Part shown: positions 9,990 through 20,526 of the stretch, in pieces
How the letters are laid out: each line of letters starts with the position of its first letter
Numbering within the stretch: position 1 is the stretch's first letter
Source: Icerya purchasi
Taxonomy: Eukaryota > Arthropoda > Insecta > Hemiptera > Monophlebidae
Reading direction: 5' to 3'
Assembly: GCA_039619475.1 (NCBI GenBank)
Contig: CM077115.1
Coordinates: 300,391,756-300,455,755, forward strand
DNA length: 64,000 bases
Program-made: the position numbers and the translations under genes
Notes under the pieces: model-generated
The model's database searches: none
What the model was told of the DNA's origin: nothing
The model's input: the letters and a program-made list of their open reading frames with translations, nothing else

Positions 9990-12540
9990 TGAGAAGTTGA
10001 ATTGCGCACCGTTTTAAAAAAAAATACTCCAGATTTTATAAAATTGACGAAGGAATAAAATGAGTAGAAGTCGCTCTTTCAGTGACTTCCAAAATGTCAT
10101 ATCATATCTCGATGGGGAACGTTTGCTATTTGGAATAACATTTCGAATGCTTAGAAAAAACCTCCTTAAGGGTTTGCGAAAAATAGGCTATCATTCCGTT
10201 AGCAGTACGGTTCTTATTCTAAATATTTTTAACAATCTAGAAACGTACACATTTAGGAATGTTGAATAAAATAGAATAATTTTTTGCCGATGTGTAGCGC
10301 TCAAGGGTTAGAAAAGCTATTCGCACATTATAGATTTTCTGAAAGAGCGTTTCAATACCATTTTTGTATACAACTTTACATTTAAATGTGTGTAACCGTC
10401 ATCATTTTTTCTCTTAAAATAACATAAAAAATTATCATCCGGCTTGCAATCTCCACTTCTAATCACAGAAAATAAAAAGATGTTTCAGAATTGTTATTTT
10501 ACAGCGGCTTTGTAAAATTCCAACTGTTCAAGAAATATTCATCCCCGTAATAAAACTGTCAGCATTGATAATTGCTTAACGTTAATGGTATAATATGGAA
10601 TTAACATTAATAGTGTATATGGAAGCGAAATATTTTATTATAAATAGTGACTCGTAAATAAAGAAAAATTTTAGCTGTCGCTGTGTCAAGAGATAAAATA
10701 CACGCGTTTGATCACAAATTTGAAACTAGAAAAATAAAAGATCATAAATGTAAATAGACCGTTACGTTTATGTTAAATTACTGAAGGTTGAGATAACTAG
10801 CAAATTACAAAAGCTAGAATCAATTTTTAATGATTAAAAAATAAATGAGAACATAAATATGTATCGTAGTTATTTATCAAAAGTATATAATATTGGTTTC
10901 GTAAACGAAATATGAACCTGGAATTTTGAAAAATTTTATATTTTTAAAATTAACCTGGCGTATTCTGAAATATTTTTTAATAAATCGTCGTCGTTATAGA
11001 GGAAATATTCTTAATACATAAATCGGTGTAGTGTTATTTTTCGTCGGTGGATTTTAAATATCATTTTTTAAGTATACGATGCGTAAAAATGTCGAAACCC
11101 ATTGAACATTCAAATGTTATACGATAAAGCGGCCATCAGTTTTGGAACCACTAAGTCCAACAAACAGCAATTATAATCCCGGTGCCGTTTTCGTTCGTTT
11201 TTTTATATTTCATACCGGCAAACTTCCGGGGTGCAATTCGAATGTTTAGATTACTAGACCATTTTTAACCGTCAGCCTAGGTAAACAACGGTACTGCCAA
11301 CAAAATGTTACCGGGAGAATAACACGTTTATTGACTTTCTAATTTGCTGAAATTAAACAGGTCACATTACTGATCGGTGTAAAGAAATAATACCGCAAAA
11401 AAAATCAATATTAATTTTTTTAATCGTGGGAGATAAAATACTGCTAGAAATAGTAAATAATGAGAGACAAGAACAAAGTATAAAATTGAATTTTATGTTG
11501 CCACTTTAAATAACAGCCGTTGCTTTAATGAAATAATAAAAAATGATCGTATCACCTGTTAAAATTATACTAGTATACCGTAATTACCGATGAGAGCGAC
11601 AACACTGATCCAAAGCAATCACACAGAACACGATTGCATCAGGATTCAGAAAACTGCAGTAAACGCGGCGTTCTATTCAAATGTTGCACAAACATGACCA
11701 GAGCGCATAGTTTCACTACACACATATGCACAATTTGATGCCAAAACAACGTGGATCCAGGCGATCTGTCAGAGATCATACATAGTTTACTTTAAAACGA
11801 ATTTTTATGCTCCACTAATATAGCAATGCGCTACTGTTGTCATACCAACGGTTACGATTGAATCCCGTGTATTATGGCTTCGTCGGTCTATAGTAAGCAA
11901 AAAATATTATGATACACGACCATTCACAAATCTATATTGTTATCCCACTGCAAAACACGTTAAAAAAAATTTCACGTATCTTCTTATCGTTTTTAAATCG
12001 TAATAAAGCAAAATTGAAATATGGTTAGGCATGCCGGGCTTTAAAGCATCCCCTGACGCTTTGCCACTGGATCACATATACATATTGTTAATTGGGGGAG
12101 GGGGGCAACCAAGGGCAATGACCCATCATCAAAGAATTACGAAAACAAGATTAAATTACATATTGTTAAAACTGCAGATAGTAAAAGAAACTTTAAAAAA
12201 CATATCACAAAACTAATTGACTAAATATGAATGAAAAAAAAGAATCGAATAACGAATTAAACAATAACACACTAACAAATAACATAACCAAATTTCTATT
12301 TTTTTAACTTACTTTTAGCGTTACCCTTTTCATATTTATCGTTTTGTCAATATGATTAAAATGAGTTGAAACAATTTTCCTTTATTTATTTATTTGAAGG
12401 GCAATTTAAAAATTCTACCTAGTTCAAATAATTTACTCTTTCACTTATAATTGTGTTGAACTCTTTTCAACAAGTGCAAAATGTAAACAAATACGAAGCA
12501 TAATATTGATAACATCTATGAGGAGTTTCAGGGGCTAGAC
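9990..12540. other. Gene-free AT-rich stretch
   Basis: No domain recognised on either strand. A 69-codon frame at 10060-10269 has no family signature. A G-rich patch at about 12093-12110 resembles an end fragment of the hAT-type MITEs found elsewhere, but has no matching partner. Confidence 0.45.
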
Positions 12541-12999
12541 ACTATAGTCCGTTCAACGAAAATGTGCCGATGGAAAAAGTCGATATAAATCGATATTTAT
12601 TATCTACTAACCAGGCCCGTGCCCAGAATTTTGGAAGGGGGGGGGGATTTCCCTCGCATATTTATTTTATAAATAAAAATACATTTTTCACTAATATTCA
12701 TGCTATTAATAATTTCCATCATTTTGATTTATATATTAATAATTTAAATAAACGAATTACTGTATAAACACATTAATAAAAATGGCATATGTTATTGATT
12801 ATACTCGTAACAAAAAATTTTGCATAAAATATTAATGAAGTACCTAAGCTATTTCAGTTCTCATGGGGGGGGGGTTAACCCCCAAAACCCACCCCGTGGA
12901 CACGGCCTTGCTACTAACGGTGGCCCCGTAAGTGGATCACAAATATCGATTTATATCGACTTATTCGATCAGCACATTTTCGTTGAACGGATTATAGTT
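12541..12999. mobile_element. Hairpin MITE interrupted by a hAT MITE
   Basis: The left arm 12541-12599 (CTATAGTCCGTTCAACGAAA... GATATAAATCGATATTT) is the reverse complement of the right arm about 12940-12999. Without the inserted hAT MITE (12612-12910) the original element would have been only about 160 bp. The 8-bp duplication around the insert supports that order of events. The superfamily is unassigned. Confidence 0.7.
12612..12910 (+). mobile_element. hAT-type MITE, family M, copy 1
   Basis: Starts CAGGCCCGTGCCCAG and ends CGTGGACACGGCCTTG (imperfect terminal inverted repeats). Long G-runs lie just inside the ends and the core is AT-rich. It is flanked by a perfect 8-bp target duplication CTACTAAC (12604-12611 and 12911-12918), the size made by hAT transposases. 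Non-coding. Confidence 0.9.
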
Positions 13000-13496
13000 A
13001 CGCCGATTGGGTCGTGTTAAATTCATACAGATTCCGCACATCTGATGTCATAACCTATGAAAACGATATGATGTCGACTTATCGAATATCGAAAAAAATA
13101 ATTTTGGAATAAATTGAACTGGCGACTATAATGCAGTGGCTTGCGGCTTTTTTAAGTATTATTTTTCCACATATTGAAGAAAAGTATATAATAATGAACA
13201 GTAAACTGAATATTGATTATAACAAAATTAATGCTAAAATCAATGAATTCCTTCGCCAGAAGTCTGTACTATTTATAAAATATGTTTATTCTCGATGTAT
13301 GACCGCCCAAAATATTTATACATAAAAAACAGCAGAGACTAGTTGTTTGACTTGTGAAGTGGAGAAAACTAAATATTGTAAAATTGATTTTAAACTTCCT
13401 GTTTGTAACGATTTTTCAAAACATTGTCAATCATGTAAACGTTTATATGCCAGGACACAAATTTTAGAATTTATCTCATATATATGCGTATATATA
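13000..13496. other. AT-rich spacer
   Basis: No gene seen. The right end is a TA-rich simple repeat into which the Tc1-like element inserted. Confidence 0.4.
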
Positions 13497-15200
13497 CAGT
13501 GACTCCCAAAAAGATCCGCACAAGTAAGAAATTTCGTTTTTTTACACTGTAGAGACAATAAAAAACGCAATGAAAATTTTAAAAAAACTTTTATTAATAG
13601 TATAACATCACAGTCATACAGATCACATAATAAGAAAAAAAGATAACGAGAAAAATACCAAAAAAATAAGTTATATAAAAAAAAATGAAAAAAATCATCG
13701 CTCAAAAAGAACCGCACAAAATCGAAAACGCGAGGGACAAAGGCGAAACGCACTAGAAATTTAAGTTAAAAAACTAACTTAATATTTCGTTGAGTATCCT
13801 TTTTGGTCAATGACGCATTGTAACCTATTTGTCATACTACTTACAAGTTTACCGAAGTATTCTTTGTCCAGTTTTATCCACTCCTCGTCAATTCTTTTCT
13901 TCAGCTCTGCTTTAGAAATAACCGGCGTCTGATGAACTCGACGGTCCAATTCATCCCACAAGTTTTCAATAATATTTAGATCCGGTGATTGAGGAGGAGG
14001 ATGGATCACATTTGGGCACCGGTAGAGCTGCCATTCTTGCACAATGCGAGCTCGATGTTTAGGAGCATTGTCCTCATAATATTTAAACGAGTTCCAGATA
14101 CCCATTGTCGCGGCACTTTTGTGCAAATTGGCTTTCAAAAGCTCCAAATATCGACGCGAATCTAGAATTCCATCGAAAAATACTAATTCGCCTAAACCAT
14201 GGGCTGATACACACCCCTAAACCACCACTCCGCCACCACCGTGCTTTATTGTAGGTTTCAGATTACAGGGATTCGCTTCTTCATTTGGCCTACGCCAGAC
14301 CATACAATGTCCATCTGAACTAAAAACATTAAATTTACTTTCGTCAGCGAAAATTACGTCCTCCTAATAAGTACCAGGCTTTGAAACGTATTTCTTCGCG
14401 AACTGTAAACGTTTGCGCCGATTCACTTCGCTGATAAAATATTTTCGTCGTGCAGCGCGTCTTTTGTATCCAGCATTTCTTATAGTTTGTCGTACCGTTT
14501 TACATCCGACTTTTTTCTCACATTCACTGGCAACCTTCGAAGCACTCGATCTGGCATTTTTCTTTATTTTATGGACGATCAGGCGTTCCTCGTGCGGCGT
14601 TAGAATCTTTGAACGACTAAGACTATGCTTTAAGTCCATTTTATTTTTGTGTTTATATCGCTCTAGAATGTCGTATACGGTTCGACGTTTCATATTTAAG
14701 ATCGTACATATTTCTCGTACAGACTTACCCTTCGTATGATTCCAAATTACTAATTAAATCTTCTCCGTAGACGTGTGTTTGGCCATTTTGGATTCATACA
14801 GAGAGCACTTTAATGGAATGAGCAAACACCACGCGATTTACATACATAAATGCACTGGCGCTTGTTTTTTTGCGCGAACGTAGCGCATTTTGATTATTAC
14901 AAGCTATCTGCGATACACCTATGAGTCACCCCCGTTCCTATTGCGCTACAATGCACGGGTTTTCCCATCTAACATCATAGTGCGGATCTTTTTGAGTGAT
15001 GATTTTTTTCGTTTTTTTACATAAATTTCTCTTTTTTCATATTTTTCTCACAATCTTTTTTTCTTATGATGTGATCTGCATAGCTGTGATGTTGTACTAT
15101 TAATAGGCGTCCTTTTTCATTTTTTATTTTATTGTTTATCGCCTCTACAGTTGCAAAAAATGAAATTTCTTACTTGTGCGGATCTTTTTGGGAGTCACTG
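13497..15200 (-). mobile_element. Tc1/mariner element with IR/DR ends
   Basis: A 1,704-bp element. Ends are CAGTGACTCCCAAAAAGATC on the left and its complement on the right, each bordered by TA (13495-13496 and 15201-15202), the Tc1/mariner target duplication. Each roughly 220-bp terminal repeat contains a second, inner copy of the end motif (13695-13719 and 14981-15002). That is the IR/DR layout of Sleeping Beauty-like Tc1 elements, whose transposase binds both outer and inner sites. It encloses one transposase gene on the minus strand with three nonsense codons. The ends match closely, so inactivation may be fairly recent. Confidence 0.92.
13779..14786 (-). pseudogene. Tc1-type transposase, three in-frame stops
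   Basis: A single 335-codon frame from ATG 14786 to the stop at 13779. The N-terminal part carries helix-turn-helix DNA-binding motifs (SVREICTILNMKRRTVYDIL; later KVGCKTVRQTIRNAGY). The catalytic core has FADESKFNVFSSDGHCMVWR (first strand, D), EDNAPKHRA (second D) and PPQSPDLNIIENLWDELDRR (E), the DD34E pattern of Tc1 transposases, which cut at TA sites. Full length is normal for the family. Three stops interrupt the frame: TAA at 14754-14756 (codon 11), TAA at 14364-14366 and TAG at 14217-14219. No frameshift is apparent, so decay is by point mutation only. It lies inside its own terminal repeats. Confidence 0.9.
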
Positions 15201-15227
15201 TATATATATATATATATACACGCAAAC

Positions 15228-15335
15228 ACAAGACTCTCAAACTTTCAAAGTCTGACCGCTCGTGAACCTACGTCATAGATTGGTAGTTCTACTGAAATTC
15301 TGCACAGCGCTATGTACTATCGCAAGAAGAATTGA
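15228..15335. repeat. Left arm of a 4.1-kb inverted-repeat pair
   Basis: Contains AAAGTCTGACCGCTCG and AACCTACGTCATAGATTGGT, matching the reverse complement of 19236-19322 with small gaps. The outer tip reads CAAGACTCTCAAA here and CAAGAGTCTCAAA on the other side. Confidence 0.8.
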
Positions 15336-15341
15336 AATAAA

Positions 15342-15849
15342 CAGGGCCTGAAAGCCAGCCGAAAGCCAAAAGCTAAAACCTGAAAGCCAATCATTTTTAG
15401 ATGTCATAAGCTTAATCCAAAAGCCATATTTAAATTTCCATAAGCTAAAAGCCTAAAGCTTAAGCTATATTCAAAATTTAAACAGTCCAAAGACGAAAGC
15501 TTAACCTGTATTTCTAAAAAAGCTAAATTAAGCTTTATATTCGGCTTAAGCTTCTTTATTTAAATTTCTTGATTTTGCATTTTTAACATAATTATTCGCG
15601 TAAGAAATTGTTCTTAAAAACTTTTATTTTTGTGCGTAAAGAAAAAAGTTGAAGTTTCAATAGTAATGCTAAATAGTTTGATGTATAGTAATTGGTAAAT
15701 GATTTTAATTAACTTCTATTGAAATTCATTTCTTAGGCCGAAAGCTGAAAGCTTAAGCCGTATTTTAAATTTAAACAGCCAAAAGCCGAAAGCTTAAGCT
15801 GTATTTTTCAAGGACATAAGCCGTATTATTATTCGGCTTTCAAGCCCTG
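15342..15849. mobile_element. Non-autonomous hAT-like element with AAGCTTAAGC-type subrepeats
   Basis: Ends CAGGGCCTGAAAGCC and CGGCTTTCAAGCCCTG are inverted repeats of about 15 bp, of the CAGGG type common in hAT elements. The inside is filled with variants of GCCGAAAGCTTAAGC in both orientations. No 8-bp target duplication is visible at these ends (GAAATAAA versus TTTACGCG), so the superfamily assignment is tentative. Non-coding. Confidence 0.6.
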
Positions 15850-18319
15850 TTTACGCGCGGAATTTTGAAACAGTTAAAATTTTTTAAAAGATAGTTAGAT
15901 AACAATACAATAAATCAAAAATCAGGTACGTTATTAAATTAAAATTGCTTTAGTTAACGAGATTTTATATTATCATTTTTAAAATGATCAATTAATTAAT
16001 AAATATTAAAAATACTTCTGGTCTAATTATTTTTCTACAGATTTGGCAACGTTGCGAACTAAATTTTACCTACGACTGTGATCGTACAGTGAGGGAATCC
16101 TCGCGATTTCACGGTTTACTCATAATAAAAAATTATATTAAAAAAACTAAACTAGTTACAACTATATAAATATTTTAAATGGACTTTTGATATTTCAATG
16201 CACGATAAGCTAAATTATTTTTTATAAATTATGAGTAGTTTGTTGAATATTTTTATTAAAAAAAAAGGATGGGATTCCCTCATAGCGCGACCAACGAAAG
16301 GTTAATGTAATTTTAATTAAAACAGTTAGTCAATATATTAATATTAATGTTAATATACACTAGTTTATTTCAATTTATATACATTTTACCATTTAGTATC
16401 CGTGGGATTGCTAATACAAAAACGTTATAGGATTTCCGAAGAAATTGAAATACAATTGCTGTGGGATGCATTAAAAAATAATAATATAAAACAGAATTTT
16501 AATGTAAAGTATTTTTTTATGACATTGATAGAACGATTGTTAATATGTAGATGTGTAATTAGTTAATTTTAAGTTACGATTAAGCCAAACTAAGTTTTTC
16601 ATTAATCAGCAATAGTATTTTTGCTTTCAGTTATGTTTTTGTATTTTTAATTTGAAACGATATGAATTATTTTTCTATCCATAGTTACTGAGAATATTGC
16701 TTATAATTCGCTGCAATTTAGAATTCAATGCTTGAAAATATTACACAATGCTGTTAAATAACATTGTAAAGTAATTATGTATATTTAATGAATGCAAAAT
16801 TGTGATTGTTTTTATGAAATTAAATATTAAAGATTTAACAGTCACTTTATTTACATTAATTTAAATAATATGAAATTAGCGTTAAACCTATGTAATGTTA
16901 AATCTGATATTTTATACATTGCCATTTTATAAGATACTTTTGAAAATAAACGGGTGTAAGAAATATGTACTTCTTAACAAATATTATTCAGAAAGTTTAA
17001 AAAGAACTGTTTAATTAAAAATTTGTTTCTTCATGTTTCAGCTAAAACTGTTTATAATGAGATTTTTTATGAATTAAAAAAATGTTTCTTTTGTTCACCG
17101 TCTTTTATTTGAATGTGTTTATTAGCAATTATGATAACGTAGATTTAAATAATCTTACTGTCGTACAAACCAGAACACTCGCCGTAAAATATTTTTACTT
17201 TTTTTTTTTTTTTTTTTGTTTGGGCTCATATGCAAAACAACCCATCCGGCCATTATATTAGAGCAAGATTAAATTACAATTTTTGAAGAATTGTATGAAT
17301 ATGCTTTTTAAATTGATTAATGAATCATGTATTATTGCTTAGCACGATGAACTTAATTTTATAATTTTATTTCGCGTCAGGCAAATGCAGGTTTGTAAAT
17401 ATAAATATTCCATCATAATTTATTTGTACATGTTAAGTAACGTTTTTTATCACTTTTATTGCATTATGTATTGCTATATTAAAAAATGAAGTTTTTGACA
17501 CAAATAGTTTTGTGCATTATTGTGCTTTAGCAAATGCAATTGAAATATTCAAAAAAAGTGTCACTTCTGTTGTACAAAGTACACTGGTAATTTTTTTTAA
17601 ATAAAAATATTAAAATTGCAAAGGTGCACATGCTTCATTCAGTGATACCTAGATTGAATTTTAGTGCTTTTTATTTTCAGATTGTAAAAACAAGTAAAAC
17701 TGAAATGTTTGTTTAAAATTTTCAATATATTTATTACTGACATAATAAAATATTTAATCGTTGTTTAAGCTTTTTTTGCAACAACGGCATAAAAAAGCGC
17801 CGACCTAATATTTTCCAACCAGGTTAATATGGGTTTTTAAAATTTAATCTTACGTATATTTTTAGTCAATTTGTCATCCACATTGTAAAAGAAAACTCGG
17901 TAAATTAATATTCCTTTTTATTTTTTAAAATTAACCTCAAGTTCTTATAATGTTGGGTAAAAAAACATTTTTTTTTTTGTTGCCCCATCCCTACATATAA
18001 CATACAGAAATGTATATTGAACATTCGAAAACAAATTTTGGAACGTATCCCTTGTGAATGTTAAGGTTTACTGTATTTTAAATGATTTCCGATTTCTAAA
18101 TTGTAACTGGTGTAACCTGTAGTATTAAAATGAAATCGAAGTTAATTTTGTATGATTTGTTACTAATTTAATGGTTTTCGAATTAAAATATAATTTACCA
18201 TAGGCGTATTGGTGGGGGGGTATTTCACCCCTTTCTTGAAATGAATTTTTACATTGCTGTATTGACGCTTTGCGGTTGTAAGGTATCTTGGTACCAGGCA
18301 TTTTGACAGTACAACTAAC
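15850..18319. other. Gene-free AT-rich interior of the 4.1-kb interval
   Basis: No coding domain found. A T-run at about 17199-17217 is followed by sequence that may be a minimal LINE 3' tail on the minus strand. Otherwise nothing is recognised. Confidence 0.4.
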
Positions 18320-18744
18320 CAGGCCCGTGCCCAGAATTTTTGAAGGGGGGGGGGGGTGAATTTTTTTTGCATATTTATTTTATAAATAACAATACATTTT
18401 TCACTAATATTCGTACTATTAATAATTTCCATAATTTTGATTTATATATTAATAATTTACATTAATTAATTACCCCGTATATATGAACATTAATAAAAAT
18501 TACATATGTTATTAATTATACTCGTAATAAAAAATTTTGCATAAGATATTAATGAAGTACCTCAAAATATGGAGCATATTTTTTCTTTTTTCTTTTAGAG
18601 GTAGGTAAGAACACCCTAAAAAATCATCAATATTTATTTTAAATTTGTGATTTTTTTTCAGATTTTTGTGTATTGATAATAACTATTTCAGTTCTCATGG
18701 GTGGGGTTTAACCCCTAAAACCCCCGCCCGTGGACACAGCCTTG
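18320..18744 (+). mobile_element. hAT-type MITE, family M, copy 2
   Basis: Starts CAGGCCCGTGCCCAG and ends GTGGACACAGCCTTG. The perfect 8-bp target duplication CAACTAAC lies at 18312-18319 and 18745-18752. It is longer than copy 1 because the core keeps a segment (about 18560-18690) that copy 1 lacks. Confidence 0.9.
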
Positions 18745-19235
18745 CAACTAACTATGTATTAGTGCAAATTATTCTCAAAATGAAAACGAACAGAAAATCC
18801 TTACACATTTAGAACTATTGTACAAGAGATTATTAATAAAATATAATTACTGAGTAAAATCCTTTTTTCTGTCAAGTGTTTTTTTTTTAAATTGATTCCC
18901 CCCTCCCCATACACACACACAAAAACCCAATTCGTTACTAATTTTTTTTTGTTCTTGGTTTTGTCATAAAACTTTTCACTCTAAATAATATTCCAATTAA
19001 AAATTATCAGTTACCAATGTTTTCAGTATTTGTAATAAAATTTCTGTCTAGTAAAAACTTGTAACGGATTTCAGTATAAATGGAACACTAATTTTTGATA
19101 TGGAAATAAAGTTAAATAGTAAATAAACAAACCAAATGCAAAACAATGCAGCACGTGTACATTAAAACGATTTGATATACATTAAATCGTTTCTAATGTC
19201 GATAAAGTGATATTTGATTTTAAACAATTCGACTT

Positions 19236-19322
19236 CAGCGCCCAGCAGCATTTCAGTGAAACTACCAATCTCTATGACGTAGGTTCATTTCGAGCGGTCA
19301 GACTTTGAGACTCTTGTTTCTG
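19236..19322. repeat. Right arm of the 4.1-kb inverted-repeat pair
   Basis: The reverse complement matches 15228-15335 (CTACCAATC... ATGACGTAGGTTC... GCGGTCAGACTTTGAGACTC). The 18745-19235 spacer before it holds no gene; a C-rich patch at about 18898-18930 may be another MITE end. Confidence 0.8.
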
Positions 19323-19697
19323 TTTTACGTTGCATTCGGATTTAAAATAAATTTAATTTTACAAGAAAATCGAGATATTCGAATTCGATATCTATATGTT
19401 CAGCGTACCCGTTTGTCAACACGAGTTGTCGTTCAAGTCGCGTTAAAAATCCTGCGCTGATATATTTGGACAGTAAAACGTGACCATACTGCACAAACAC
19501 ATCGACACTGCATTAAAGAAATGTGAACAGCTATTTGCATAATAAAATTATACAATTGTTCAGTTATAAAATTTATTAACTTTTTTAAACAAGTAGTGTT
19601 ACATTTTTATTCCTTTAATTTAATTTTTTGTAATGCTTCATTAGTTGAAGCATTTCACTTTTCTTTTACCTGTATAAAAATAAGTAAATGTTGCAGT

Positions 19698-20526
19698 CAG
19701 TAGTGTTAAACCACTTTAGGGGTGGGGTGGGGGGTTAAAAAATCCCAAAAAAAAGACGGAAAATGATCGGTCAGGGCTCAATTATTCCAAGAATGAATAA
19801 TAATTTCAGATTACTTGCCCTAATTTCCGGAATAATTAGAAAATAAAATAAAATGTGTTATTATCTTGGTATCTTTTCTTATCAAAATCACAGTTGAAGC
19901 AAACATTTGTCTATAAAATATTTTAAATTTACAAAGCAATATTTTTTTTCCTCTGTAAAAACATCTATCACTTCTTCAGGGGATACTGCTATGTCCCTGT
20001 GAATGGTTAAGTGTGCCAATCCATTTAAACAGTTTTTTAGTTGTTTTAACGTGAGAAAAGGAGCACTCCACTGATGCAATAGAAACAGATAAGGTAGCGC
20101 TAATTTTCAGTAGTTCAAATACGTTTCGAAATATTTTACTATTACAGTTATTGGAGCTATCGATAAAAGTATTAGGCAATGTGTCTGATTTTAACCACGT
20201 AGTCTTTCATAGTTTAATTTCCTCAATAAAAAAATGATTAAATTTGTAAAAATAGTTCTGTATTAATTGTTGCATTATTACAATTACTAAAATTACTGTT
20301 AATTACATGTCAATGAATTTTTGGAAACTGTAGGTCATCTGTAACATGGCCAGAATAAAGTTATAGCTTTAAAGTGAAAATATTTATTTCTTGACAGACA
20401 TATACTTTAAAAAACCAAATACAATTATGTGTTTTTTGTTTTTATGTGTAAAAATATAATATGCATAGAAAAATTTGGCATACATTTTTTTAGACCCTCC
20501 TTGTGAAATTTCTTACTCCGCTACTG
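19698..20526 (-). mobile_element. Internally deleted hAT element
   Basis: Possible ends CAGTAGTGTTAAACCAC (19698) and, on the other strand, CAGTAGCGGAGTAAG (from 20526) share the first six bases. A G-rich patch lies just inside the left end. The interior retains only the C-terminal piece of a hAT transposase. The flanking 8-mers do not match, so the ends are approximate. Confidence 0.55.
19888..20179 (-). pseudogene. hAT transposase C-terminal (dimerisation) fragment
   Basis: The minus strand gives ISATLSVSIASVECSFSHVK in one frame, then after a frameshift LNGLAHLTIHRDIAVSPEEV IDVF in another. This is the conserved hAT dimerisation region (consensus style LLxxxATLPVS-ASxERSFS ... LxxLAxLxIHRDI) of ZMYM-like hAT proteins. 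No RNase H-like catalytic core is left, so it is a remnant. Confidence 0.75.

Noticed and set aside
10060..10269. 69-codon + strand frame
   Set aside because: No homology signature, and it lies in AT-rich DNA next to a LINE end; probably a chance frame.
18163..18432. Frames crossing G-runs in MITEs (also at 12564, 35706, 59495)
   Set aside because: They are by-products of the hAT MITE sequence.
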